Of a stretch of DNA of 64,000 nucleotides, positions 1 through 10,582 are shown piece by piece. A program made the translations under genes and the position numbers. Each line of letters starts with the position of its first letter. Positions within the stretch are counted from its first letter, which is position 1. The DNA lies in the NCBI GenBank assembly GCA_020081605.1, contig JAHREC010000009.1:3348001-3412000 (forward strand), written 5' to 3'. Origin of the DNA: Albifimbria verrucaria. Taxonomy: Eukaryota; Ascomycota; Sordariomycetes; Hypocreales; Stachybotryaceae. A model generated the notes under the pieces. That model saw nothing but the letters and a program-made list of their open reading frames with translations, ran no database searches and was not told where the DNA came from.

Positions 1-622
1 AGGCGCCGATCTTGATTACAAGATAGACTCAGACATCTCCACATTGGTTTTAACCATTCTGCAAACAGATTATGGTTCATCTGAATCTAAAGGCCAATTA
101 ATGATTGAGAGAGGGGCGGATATCAATGTGACAAGAGGGGTGTCACCACTGTAAGCCGCCATCTCCATGGGAAATACTGTGCTGGTTAAGCAATTATTAC
201 TTATGGGGGCTGATACCGCATATCGATGTAGAAACATACCCTGGAGCCTTCCCAATGTCCCATATTTCGGAAACCTTTATTGCGAACACCTGACCCTTGA
301 TAGCTTTGCCTTCGCAGCGGGATACTCAGTGATCAATTTCATCAGAGCATCTTCTCATTTGACGAGGCCATGTGACGATAAGGCCCCCAATGAGGCTCAT
401 GAAGAAAGGGCACTGCAATTATGCAAATTGATTTATTCTCATATCAACATTCAACCCTGGGAGAGAAATTCCCGAGATGAATTCCTTGGGACCTATCCCT
501 CCGACAGACCGTGGCGCAGTCTACACAAATTATATTTCCTTCCGCCATGCTGGATTTCGAGGATCGCAGGGACAAAAGCTGAGCTTTCGTATACATTCTC
601 ATATTCGACTGTCGCACCATGA
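1..622 (+). pseudogene. Ankyrin-repeat protein relic, 5' end outside window
   Basis: One reading frame running in from the left edge gives ankyrin-like units. A first unit contains ERGADINVTRG-SPL, followed by AAISMGNTVLVKQLLLMGAD, the usual helix-loop spacing of a 33-residue repeat. Between them, at 152-154, is an in-frame TAA where ankyrin repeats normally have Gln (CTG CAA GCC would read LQA). That is a C-to-T change at CpA, the RIP-type pattern. Downstream of the stop the frame stays open to 622 but loses repeat character after about 290. Similar repeats occur in fungal NACHT-ankyrin and HET-linked proteins. The parent gene cannot be named because the 5' part is missing. Confidence 0.55.
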
Positions 623-799
623 TCAATATCGGCGACGCCAATGCCACGGGTCTTATCTTGAACATAGCGATTTACAGGCTCAACAATTTGAACCCCGTCA
701 CCCCGGGTCGTGAGCAGGCAACATTTTACCCACGCAATTTCGGCTTTTAGAAAGTCTAGCCACAGTTTAGCTACAGCTTTGAAGCTGTTGGCTGTGTTC

Positions 800-1890
800 A
801 TTCACCAAAGGGCACACACCAGTCCGGACTACCAAGCTTAGGCGGTGTAGTGACAAATGGCAGATACTCTCAAAACTCGAAACGAAGAGTTACTATAAAT
901 TTCTGGATAGATTGTCTTCTTGGAAAGAAGTATGCGCAGCCAAAGTCTAAGGCCGGTAATATACAACCTCTAAGCCGTGCTTTTTGCGCCTAAGTCTATT
1001 TTGAGGAGGTGGAATTCGATGTCAGTAAATCACGTTTCTCCACTTACTTGGCTATATCCTCCAACAGCGCCACACACTTCCTCAATGTGACCGCGTCCCC
1101 GCAAAGTTTAAGACAGTGGTATAAAACAACATGTTTAGTTATTACAATGTTATACCTTTAAGCGCTGATCCATTGTACGAAACAAAACTATTTGCGTAGC
1201 TGGTGCCAAAGCTTTTACTCTTTGCAACTCCTCGGTTGCAATCCATGAGACCAGCGAACTGTCCTGTCCCCTAACGCGTTATCAAGGTATAGCTATATTC
1301 TCTATCTTATCTCTATAGTCTTATATAATAGGTTATAAGAGCTGCTAATACCTATTCATTAAGATTACTTTATATCTATAAGAGTAGTCCTAAAAGTCTT
1401 AAAGAAGAAACTTAAAAAGAGTAATTTAATTGTATACCCTATAGATATCCTCTATTTACTGAGGAGATTAATTAATTTAAGCTTCGGCAGATTAATATCT
1501 ATACTCTCTAAGGGGTGTCGATCGAAGGCTTAATAAATTAGCTGATGATAGACACACTAGAATTTAGTATCATTATATAATGCTATATCTCAGCAACCAG
1601 GTTCACCAGGGTTCGAGACGGTATTCTATACTATGCTGCCTCCGTACAGCCAAGGGAGAGAGACAACTATTCCTTTTCAATCATCCATTGTCTCTAGCTC
1701 TACACTAAACAACCAATTGAAAAACGTTCTTCTTTACCCGATGTTGTCCCATTCAACTTCGTCTTGCCACATCGCCCAAATAGTGGAGAATATCAGTGGA
1801 GAATATCAATCGAATCCTTCGCAAACCTCCCAATAATTCTGTTTTCTGACATACTTACAGATCTATAGCCCGAACAACGCAAGCTGTTTC
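800..1890. other. Non-coding, AT-rich RIP-like tract
   Basis: No gene is supported here. From about 1290 to 1600 the sequence becomes very AT-rich with dense TpA steps and no sustained reading frame in any direction. This is what RIP-mutated transposon DNA looks like in ascomycetes. I could not match it to a transposon family, and no terminal repeats are obvious. Confidence 0.5.
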
Positions 1891-1894
1891 ACAA

Positions 1895-2425
1895 GTGTCA
1901 CTCTACATAGAGGTGACCTCAAGAAGAGATATCATCAATATGGCAAAAGCTCACGCAAAGGTAGTCAAGGATGTCGCTCAATTCATAAATGGTCTACCCA
2001 AAGAATATGACTGGATAAACCGGGGTCCCCGTACAGTCGAAGAAATAGACGCATTATGCAGAAGAATTACGTCACTAGTCGAGCCTTGCTGTACCGATCA
2101 ATTAGCCTTGGATGATCTGTTAGAGAAAAAGGCAAGAGATTTAGCAAAAGGTATCGAAGATTTGGGGCCAGAAGAATATACAATAGACCTTTCTATCTTC
2201 GGAGCCACTTGCGATATTGCTGTGCAATTAGGGCATCCGGTTAAAAGGGTAAACGATATTATGGCGATCTGCATAGAAGGCGATACTAGAAAATTACAAA
2301 TTTTTAGAGCCGGGTCCCGAAAGCAGGCTCAAATACTGGACATCGTGGCTAAAATATGGGGCAGTGTTGGTTACGAGGTTCTTGCGCGGCGTAAGCCACA
2401 CCACACCAATCGCTTATATATTTAG
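1895..2425 (+). CDS. Unrecognised 176-residue protein
   Basis: A single uninterrupted frame starts at ATG 1895 and encodes a mixed-charge, probably helical protein without signal peptide or membrane segment. A second ATG at residue 16 (MAKAHAKVVKDVAQ) is an alternative start. Visible features are a Cys-rich stretch near residues 65-66 (EPCCTDQL) and a basic C-terminal tail (ARRKPHHTNRLYI). I do not recognise the family. Codon use is AT-leaning like the surrounding accessory DNA. It lies directly downstream of the AT-rich tract. It could be a small lineage-specific gene or the remnant of a larger one. Confidence 0.45.
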   Translation: MSLYIEVTSRRDIINMAKAHAKVVKDVAQFINGLPKEYDWINRGPRTVEEIDALCRRITSLVEPCCTDQLALDDLLEKKARDLAKGIEDLGPEEYTIDLSIFGATCDIAVQLGHPVKRVNDIMAICIEGDTRKLQIFRAGSRKQAQILDIVAKIWGSVGYEVLARRKPHHTNRLYI

Positions 2426-2736
2426 ACTGACTTGGCATTATAGGGAAGCCATTTGTATTGCAGGCTGAACGTTGGACCCTCAGCATTATCCTGTCCTCAA
2501 GGCAATGTTACAGTCCCCGGAATGCCTGACCCATAAGCCTCCCAATAGAATTCCATCAAGATATCTCCGTATAGCGGACTTAATCTGCAAGTTCATCGGT
2601 GGCCGACACTAGTAAGCGCTGTGTATAACTGAAATGTACTGTTACTAATGTTAAATATAGTATCCATGAGATAGAAGTTTGGTTGAAAGTACCTCCAAAT
2701 ATGGAAGCTATAGGGAAAATCTGATTCCAGTAGATA

Positions 2737-3405
2737 TTATACCTGATAAAATACAGTAAGTAGCTTATGAGTACGAGTTTCTACTCGAGCTGCTGCTCCT
2801 GTATAGCATAAAACTTTTGTAGGGTTCCATCTCCACGTAATCAATTCTTGCTTCTGGCTTGAAAGAAAGGTTAAATCAACCTCATATTCCTCGAGTAATA
2901 TAGCAACAACAAGATGTTCTTTTCCTGCAAGGAAGGCAGCACCCGGTTCAAGCCGGTAGACTTGTGGTTCTTTGCATAGCATGTCCTTAATTTGGAAGCC
3001 AAAAGCACCAGCTGCCAAGGTTGCAACCTATAAATATTAGTTACCATAATTTAGCTTAACAATTTCAACAATGGGCACCTACTGAATCAAGAGTGTTAAG
3101 AAGATTTTTAGCATTAGGAGGAAGGCCAAAGAATAGAGGTTATTGTACCAACGTGCTGGCACAAGTGGCACAATATCTGTCTTTATTTCCCGCTGAACCA
3201 TAGCTTGCTCTGCTCGTAATGAACTAAACCCGTAGTGGAAACCATCCTTCGCCCACTCAAACTCTAGGCCTGGATTCGAGCCAGATTGCATGTTAGTGGT
3301 GATATTATGAATCGCACAAGAGCAATCAAACATATGGTCTTCCTTGATTCGCGCCTGATTTATGAAGTGTCGTGGTGGGCTAGTTGTATGCTTGAGATAA
3401 GTCAT
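2737..3405 (-). CDS. Unrecognised two-exon gene with one frame break
   Basis: Two minus-strand frames join through a 55-bp intron (about 3028-3082, GTAGGT...TAG, phase 0). The join reads ...NLLNTLDS then VATLAAGAFGFQIKDML. The upstream exon changes frame near 3121-3127, where one missing base separates VPARWYNNLYSL from LPPNAKNLLNTL. The product would be about 200 residues with no motif I recognise. It ends at the stop near 2737. The start at 3405 (MTYLKHTT) is tentative and further 5' exons are possible. The frame break resembles the many single-base losses elsewhere in this sequence, so true inactivation is not established. Confidence 0.4.
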
Positions 3406-3409
3406 CAGA

Positions 3410-4164
3410 TGAGCCCTTCTTTAGACTTTCCGGCTGCGCAATTCATTCACCACGACCTGCTGTTGGTGACCTGCGCGGCGTTAGACAATAACGTTCATGT
3501 ATTCGAAGCTTACTACGATACGCGAAAGATTCTGAGAATGGCAGCAGTGTTCGCGTATTGGGGGTTTTCTTTTTTCTTTTCTTTTTCCCCTCTCTTTTTT
3601 CTTCTTTTTTTCTTTCTTTTTCTTGCCACGGCACCCAAAAGTTTTCTTCATATCGAGAACACTCATAGGTTGGTTCTGAAGAATACTCTTTTCGTAAGTG
3701 TTGATTTAGGCTGGATCTTTTTCGTAGTTGCATTTATTAGACTCCATGAATACATAAACCAGCCAACAATGTAGCATTGCATAAACAACCTTGTCTAGCC
3801 CCGCACTGGGTGAGACAAAGTGCTGTTGGCTTGGACAAAGATTGACCCCAATGAAGAGGCTAAGACCATGCGTCAGAGCAATAAGACGATGTTGAGCCCA
3901 TCCTTGTACGGGGTCGGATGCAGCTTTGGACTGCTTGCAAGGTTCACGGCTGTGGCCCCAAATGACAATGTCCAACCTCCCATGGTTAGAACCAACAGAT
4001 TATTGACGGGCTTTGGCTCTCCCCACCACCCTCTCGATGAAATTCCTCATCCTCTTGAGTTACTTGATTTATCATTACAATAAATATCCAGGCGCATGGT
4101 GTATACATCAGGCGTTGACGTCCCTGGCTGAACATCAATCCCGAGGGCCCCTCAAGCTGCCAAG
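3410..4164. other. Intergenic, with a 65-bp polypyrimidine tract
   Basis: No convincing gene. About 3567-3631 is an almost pure T/C tract on the plus strand. Short frames across it encode only low-complexity Phe/Lys runs. The rest is the upstream region of the P450 gene. Confidence 0.5.
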
Positions 4165-5943
4165 ATGAGCATTCTTTCTACCATTCTTATTGCGGTCGGC
4201 GGGCTCGTGGCCTTTTGGACTTCAGCTTCACTCTTCTTTCTTGCCCGCAACTACATCAAGGCTACCAAGATTGGTTTGCCTATTCGCGTGATTCCCATTA
4301 GCCACACCAATCCTTTTTGGATGCTCGTCGACAGAAAGATTATTTCAATCATTACAAGATTGCCATTTGGTGATAATAGCTTTACGAGATACAACTACAG
4401 AGCATGGGAGCTAGACGATCGCTATCGATCTCACCACGAACTGGGTGATGCCTTCGTCCTGGTCAGCCCGGGGCGCAATTGGCTCTATGTCGCCAATCCA
4501 GACACCTTGACTGAAATTTTCAGAAGGAGAACTGACTTCCTCGCTGCCTTGAACTTACAGGTATGATAAAAGAGTTGATGAGAAGTTATAGAACTGACTT
4601 TGATCGGGTACAGAGATTCTCAACGTTTTTGGTCCGAACATGTCCACGGTGAGGAACCATAACAACCAAACTCTCACCTGAGACACACGGCTAACACCAT
4701 TTTTAAAGATTGAAGGTCAACAATGGCAAATCCAGCGAAAAATGACTGCCATGTGCTTCACCGAGCAAAATAACAAGATCGTCTGGGATGAGACCCTGTA
4801 TCTGGCCAAGGATATGTTGCGCTACTGGGCTTCGAAACAATTCCTGACAACAACTTCCGACGACACGCGCACACTGTCTCTGCACGTTCTCTCTAGAGCT
4901 GGCTTTGGCAAATCGTTCAAGTTCGAAGGCCATGACGAACGTCACGAAGCCAGTCCTTCAGCCAATTACAAAGCTTCGTTGCAAACAATTTTGGAGAATT
5001 GTATTTTGATCATGGCTCTGGGCACCAAGTTTTTGTCAAACCCGTGGCTGCCACGTAAACTCCGTCGACTTCATGAGGCTTGTGTTGCATTCCAGGCCTA
5101 CATGACAGAGACGTATGATGAAGAGAAGAAGGCGATTGCAGAGGGGAGGTCTACTGACAGAAACCTCATGAACTCGTTGGTTCGTGCATCTCAGGACCAA
5201 CTAAAGGTTGGGACTGGTCTCACTGAATCAGAGATTTACGGCAACATGTTCGTCTTCAACTTCGCCGGACACGACACTACGGCGCACACATTCAACTTCG
5301 CCATTTTCCTCCTTGCAGCCAACCCGGAGGTTCAGGCTTGGATTCACGAAGAGCTCCGAGAAGTTCTAGGGGCCCATGCTGACTGGAACTACAAAGAAGA
5401 TTTCCACCGTCTAAAGCGTTGCCTCGCAGTCATGCTAGAAACTCTGCGTATCTATACTCCAGTACCTGTGGCAAAGTGGACAGACAAGACAGCGCAACAA
5501 CTTGATATCGGGGTAAGACAGTTGTTATCCCGCCGGATACCATGGTTATCCCAAGCTATGCGGCAGTTCATACGGAGCCCGAATACTGGGGCACTGATTC
5601 TCTCGAGTGGCGCCCATCACGCTGGATTTCGACCAGTGACCTAGATTCAAACGCGCCAGGTGCGGAGAATATTATCGTTCCTAAGCCAGGTACTTTCCTT
5701 GGATGGTCCGAAGGAGCACGCGACTGTCCAGCTAAGAAGTTCTCGCAGGTGGAATTCGTAGCTACCATGGCAAGTTTGTTCCATGAATGGCGCGTGGACC
5801 CTGTACAGGTTGGAGACGAGAGTCTTCCCTCAGCTAGAAAGCGGGTCGCAAAACTCGTAGAGGAGGATTCTGCACCAGTACTGCTCTTACAGATGTTACA
5901 TCCCGAACGGGCGCCGCTGAGATGGACCAAATGGGCAAACTAG
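4165..5943 (+). CDS. Cytochrome P450 monooxygenase
   Basis: A membrane-anchored haem-thiolate monooxygenase of about 555 residues. Exons are 4165-4560, 4616-4648 and 4709-5943, with phase-0 introns. The small second exon encodes ILNVFGPNMST and leads into IEGQQWQIQRKMT, the usual helix-C region. An N-terminal hydrophobic anchor covers residues 5-28. The I-helix motif FAGHDTTAHTF, the K-helix ETLR (in MLETLRIY) and the haem loop FLGWSEGARDCPAKKF with its Cys ligand are all present. The frame breaks in the G run at 5510-5513; restoring one G gives DIGGKTVVIPPDTMVIP, as in intact P450s, so a lost base is likely. Substrate is unknown. The neighbouring nitroreductase lies on the same strand. Confidence 0.85.
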
Positions 5944-6503
5944 ACCTTCTGGTTGATACTTGAACACACCCTTCAGCTGTTGGAGGACAAGCATGGTCAC
6001 CTGCTGAGTTTTGCGATGCGGGAGATTGTGGTCAGAGTAGTGTTAAAGAGGCAGGGCAATACAAAACTATTCTTACTCGCTGAGGACATTACCCACAGAG
6101 AATCCAAGAGGGTAGCCTAACGGACAAGTATCTGCAGCTTGTGGGGCTTTTTCTGGTGCAACACCACTTCCAATAGCATTGGGCACGGATCAAGGGTTTA
6201 GAAGCTGGTTCGTGTGTGTTGCGATATTTGCATAACGTTACTGTCGTCAAATTAGTAACCAGATTAGTATTGAGGTTCAAATCCAAGGCTAAGCACGCCA
6301 ATCGTCAAGGGTCGTGAGCCTATCGCTTACTTATTAGTGCATACTTAGTTGACAGTCCCTGCGCGCGATGTTGCTGTCTAGAAGAAAGCAAGGCATATAA
6401 ATACGAAACCAAGGTCAAGAGAAGGAACACAATTACTTGCATCATCAGACTTCTTCACAGACTTTTGACTTAGTACACAATACCCGACACGGTTTCCAAT
6501 ACA
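5944..6503. promoter_or_regulatory. Upstream region of the nitroreductase gene, TATA-like box
   Basis: This gap of about 560 bp has no gene. A TATAAATA sequence at 6396-6403 lies about 100 bp before the nitroreductase ATG and is a plausible core promoter element. Confidence 0.4.
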
Positions 6504-7243
6504 ATGGCTATCAAGGAACAAAATGGCGAAGAGCTCATCTACCAGAACTCTGACCCAGAAAATAATCCAACATCCAATATCGTTGCCAAGACGGTTCTTG
6601 CTCGTCACAGTACTCGCGCTTTCTGTGTCGAGCGCCAAGTCCCATTGTCAGTCTTGGAAGAGTGTCTAGCTCTCGCACAGTATGCACCTTCTTCAACCAA
6701 CATCCAGCCTTGGCGCTTGACAATCGCCTCCGGCGAACCATTGCGAAGGCTGTCCGATAAGTTGGTGGGCGCGTTCCACAATGGAGAGCCTCTTCAACTG
6801 GCTGATCTTCCTGAATCATTCCATAAACATCGAACGGAACTAGGGAAGCATGTCTATGGACCCAACGGTTACAATCTTTCCCGTGACGACAAAGACGGAC
6901 AATTGGCTATTCTTATGCAAAACTTCCGCTTCTACAATGCCCCATATGTTGCTGTGGTTTGCATCCCCAAGTCTTTGAACCATCCTGACCTGCTCTCTGT
7001 TGGTCTTTATCTTCAAACCCTTATTCTGCTTCTGACGGAAAAGGGCTTGGCACACAGGTCAGCGTGGCCCTGACTGGATACCCGGACATTATAAAGAAGG
7101 AGCTAGACATCAAGGAAGATGGAGAGGAGCTAGAGGTTCTCTGTACATTGGCAATTGGTTGGGAGAATGAAAGCGAACAAATCAACAGGCTGAAGATGCC
7201 TCGTGAGGAGTGGAAGAAGAACGTAAAATTTGTAGTTGCTTGA
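6504..7243 (+). CDS. FMN-dependent nitroreductase family protein
   Basis: About 247 residues, single exon. The N-terminal region has the family's FMN-binding signature, HSTRAF followed by YAPSSTNIQPWRL. The middle contains ILMQNFRFYNAPYVAVVC, and the C-terminal half has the usual glycine-containing GLGTQVSVALTGYPDI segment. Members reduce nitroaromatics, quinones or enones with NAD(P)H in the cytoplasm. The frame is broken near 7047-7050 (TTGGCAC where TTGGGCAC would keep frame), so the downstream third through the stop at 7241-7243 lies in another frame. The break fits the general single-base loss seen in this window. Its position after a P450 could indicate a shared detoxification or tailoring role, but no biosynthetic backbone gene is visible. 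Confidence 0.8.
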
Positions 7244-7966
7244 GAATAGCATCATGTTATTAGTGACGACTTGGCGGTAATAGACCATAATGGGGACGCA
7301 AGCCCACCCAGGGATTAACTGTGTTGTCACCTCGTGAAATTCTCTAGCAAAGATGAGCAGTGATGCTGTATCAAAGTGGACGGGATCCATGGCTCAACTC
7401 GAAGCTTGCTTGTGGCAGATCCCTGCTTACTCCATGACATGCCGTCATTTTTGCATCCCATGTTCCAGCCAATGCCTGTAGCAGTATCCTGGTAGCGATT
7501 CTGCGGGAACTGAAAGACACGGCCAATGGTCAAGGCGCAATTGCATATCTCATGGCTTATGCCAGCATACCGGGTGACGCAACACCGAGATAGTCGTAAA
7601 GTTCGAACTACTGGCGTGGCTATTTAGCATCGTCACTCTTGATAAAGGCAGGATTTGGCGTCCTCAGAAGTACTCTTGATGTCTCTCAAGTTGGAGGGCC
7701 ATTTCCACGAGACACCAGTTCCGAGGGAACTACGCGCTTTCTTAATTTGCGAAATGTTACGAAAATTCCGTCAACGTCGTGATTTAGCCTTGAAGCAACA
7801 TGAGACATGGCGGACAGCGAAACCTTAGCTGACAATGGCCATAACTACTCGTTCGGAAGAACCCCCATGAGGACCACAGTAGCCAGCAGACTGAAATCGG
7901 ATTTTGTACACGATCAGGCTGGACGTTTGTTGCGTAAAGCGCGTACGCGTTCGCTTGCGCACTTGT
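7244..7966. other. Intergenic, no feature seen
   Basis: No gene or repeat is supported. Reading frames here are short and lack family resemblance. The region holds the convergent 3' ends of the nitroreductase and DUF7924 genes. Confidence 0.4.
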
Positions 7967-9625
7967 TCAGTCTCCCAGGTCCCGTATACCGGGTTGACCC
8001 GAAAGATCAGGTGGCGCGGAAGCTTCTGCAGGAATACCACCATACCTGTTTGGTATAGACGAAGGGCCATGATCATCTCGCGAGACTTGACTGGTACCAC
8101 GCTTGCTAGGTTGATAGCCTGATAATCGTCGGCGAGATTTGGCAACCAAAGAGTTTTGCAGCCTGCTGAATTCTGAAAGTCTGTCTATTGAGTTTTGGAT
8201 GGCCTTCAGTCGTTGCTCCTTGGCCCAGTCTAGAATATTGCGTACGTGCTTGCGAAAAACAACAAATTGCTCCGGTTTTTGTAGCAAGAAACTATCAACA
8301 ATCATGGTATAGTAGTTGGGGTCCTCCTTCCAAGAGATGTGAAGCCGTGCTTCGGAGCCGGTCATCGCTATGCTGAATGCGGCGCTATTCATGAATTGGA
8401 CAGTATCGTCGTTGAGTGCTTTCAGTTGCTGGTTGAGGCGTTCCATGATACTGACACACGCCGTGGAACCACCAATGCATTGATTGGTCGCCACCCACAG
8501 ATTTCCTGCACTGCCAGGTCCATCAGCCTTGAACTCAATGGCCAAAAGGGGCAGATCAAGTCCTGATTGTTGGCCACTGGGTCATGTCCGAGAGAGAGAA
8601 TTTGAGCCTGTTGTTTGGGAAATGCGCCAGACCGACTGTACCCATAAAGCATATCAGGAGCTGGAGTGCTAACCCTTCGCTCTGACAGCGTGGGAATGGC
8701 ATTTTTACCATGAGCTGCCGGTCGCTCCGTTTGAGCGGCTCGGAGTTCCTTGGATAAGGGAAGATAGTGCTGCGAAAATAATCTTCCAGATCAGGCTCTG
8801 CTGCACCCATACCCAACGCTTCCAAGGATTCATCTCGCCAGACTTCCTCAAGAGATGGTCCCGGCGAGGCACGGTCCCTTTGTATCAATTTGACTAGGTC
8901 GGTGATGTGTTCTGGGCATGGTTTACGGGAGGAGTGCAAAAGATTTTGTTTTCAGCCAGATTCATCGTCCTATAGAATGGATCCTCTGCAAGGGTCCTCC
9001 CATTTGTGCGGCCAGAGCTGCTTGAGGGCGCAATCGATCCAGTACTCGGTCGGGAGGACTGACGCCCAGCAACCAACAGGGTCGGAGGGACAACAAACCC
9101 ATCGGTGTCCCATGTGGTGATTTCTGGTGCTGACCTTATGGATATACTTGAATCAATGTCGTTGTCGTCTGACAGTTGAAGATGGCTTTCTGACCAACAA
9201 CGTTTAATGTCTGACCCCACCGAGTCAGGTCCGGTTGAATCAAGCCAACTTTCGACAGAGTTGGATGTTTGAAAAGGGAGCATTGAGTGGCCAGTTCCAG
9301 TATTGGTTCAATCGACTCGCGCCGGTCAAATGCGTCCCAAGCATTGGATTCCTCTCCAGAGTTTATTCGTCGAAGTCGTTTCGCACGCAGCGAATCTTGC
9401 ACGTCCAGCAAGAGCTGCCTTTGAGGGTTCGACTCGACGGATGAAACTGTGCAGACACTGGAGTTCAGTTAGTATCAGTGCCGAAACGGAACGCGGTTTC
9501 TTACCTGGATCTGTAGTGGCCTTAAGCACATGAGCTTCAGCTAGCTTCAGGCGGCGCGCTTTCGTCTTGGGAGTCCGCGCATGACGAAGCCCGCCACGCT
9601 TTTTGTACCCAGCCCCTAGGCCCAT
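7967..9625 (-). CDS. DUF7924-type fungal protein with nuclease-like core motif
   Basis: The pieces together match a large fungal family I know as DUF7924. They are an intron-split N-terminus (donor after TDPG near 9505, acceptor before VSSVESNPQRQLLLDVQDSLRAK), then EHITDLVKLIQRDRASPGPSLEEV, then LKRSDRQLMV, DMLYGYSRSGAF, NNQDLICP, LLAIEFKADG, LWVATNQCIGGSTACV and a C-terminal helical region. The IEFKADG strand resembles the (D/E)xK motif of PD-(D/E)XK nuclease folds; nuclease activity is inference. Frame breaks occur at the T run 8702-8706, at the G run 8548-8551, probably near 9280, and probably near 8935. Each is repaired by a one-base change, so the gene may be intact in reality. Function is unknown. 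Confidence 0.65.
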
Positions 9626-10582
9626 ATGAGGTCGGTAAGACGCGATAGTCGCGTCTTATCGCCGAGAACCTGCGTGAGTCTGATCAAGAAACAATGGATC
9701 ATGGCCAACGGTTGGTCGTTGGCGAGAATGCGCCCAGCTTCAGGCTTGTTGCGCCGGAGCCAATCAATCTACCCCCTTGAGCCAGTGCTTAACGTTATCT
9801 TGTCTGTGATTATGTCATAAAACGAACAAGCTTAACGCGTAGTCTGGATTTCCTAATTTGGTAAAACCGTGATGCGCTTGATCAGCGAGGGAATGGGCAA
9901 TGCAATCCACCACCGGGTGTTGGAGAATAGTATCACCCCACATCCACTCTGCTCCATGTTGTTCACCATTCAGGACTGTGTCTCTAATGTCGCCTCTAAA
10001 GCTATAAGGCGGTTTCCTACTAACCGGATTTAAATTTAAAGGCCCGCAAGGCTGCTTCATGCTATGAATAATAATACCCTCATAAGCTTTGGCCTAGATT
10101 GTTGTGAATTTACAGCAAGGAAATCGTGATGGATCAGTTGCGTGGAAGGGAGAGATAGACTGCTATAATTAATTGAGCGTTCATATAATAAACATCCATA
10201 TTCCAATTTTAGGCATACCGTCGTCATACTAAAACGTAATTTCCTCAAGTAAGTTATACTACATGCAGGCATTCGCCTTGGCTTTCTTTCAACTCCATCA
10301 TGCTTATGTATTAGCCCAAGTTTCTCGCTTGCCTCGTCGAGTTTGCTTGTTTCATCTGTGACTTTATTTGATCATGTCTTCGGTGCTAACCCACTCAGAC
10401 ATGGGGCCTACTTGGTTAGTGCGAGTCACTCCGGCAGGTTGCCACCCTAGATGGAATGGCAAAGTCGGGAGGGATCCGGCACTGGATCTCTGGCATAACG
10501 TCATTGGCTTGGATATCTGGAATCAAAGGGAGTCTGTAGTAGGGTATGGCAGTTCTACTCGAAACGAATCGTTGGCAATGTA
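9626..10582. other. Intergenic, no feature seen
   Basis: This gap of about 950 bp lies between two minus-strand genes. It contains AT-rich stretches around 10140-10270 and no supported coding region or repeat. Confidence 0.4.

Noticed and set aside
3286..3774. 162-codon plus-strand frame across the polypyrimidine tract
   Set aside because: Its hydrophobic run is only translated T/C repeat, and it overlaps a better-supported minus-strand gene.
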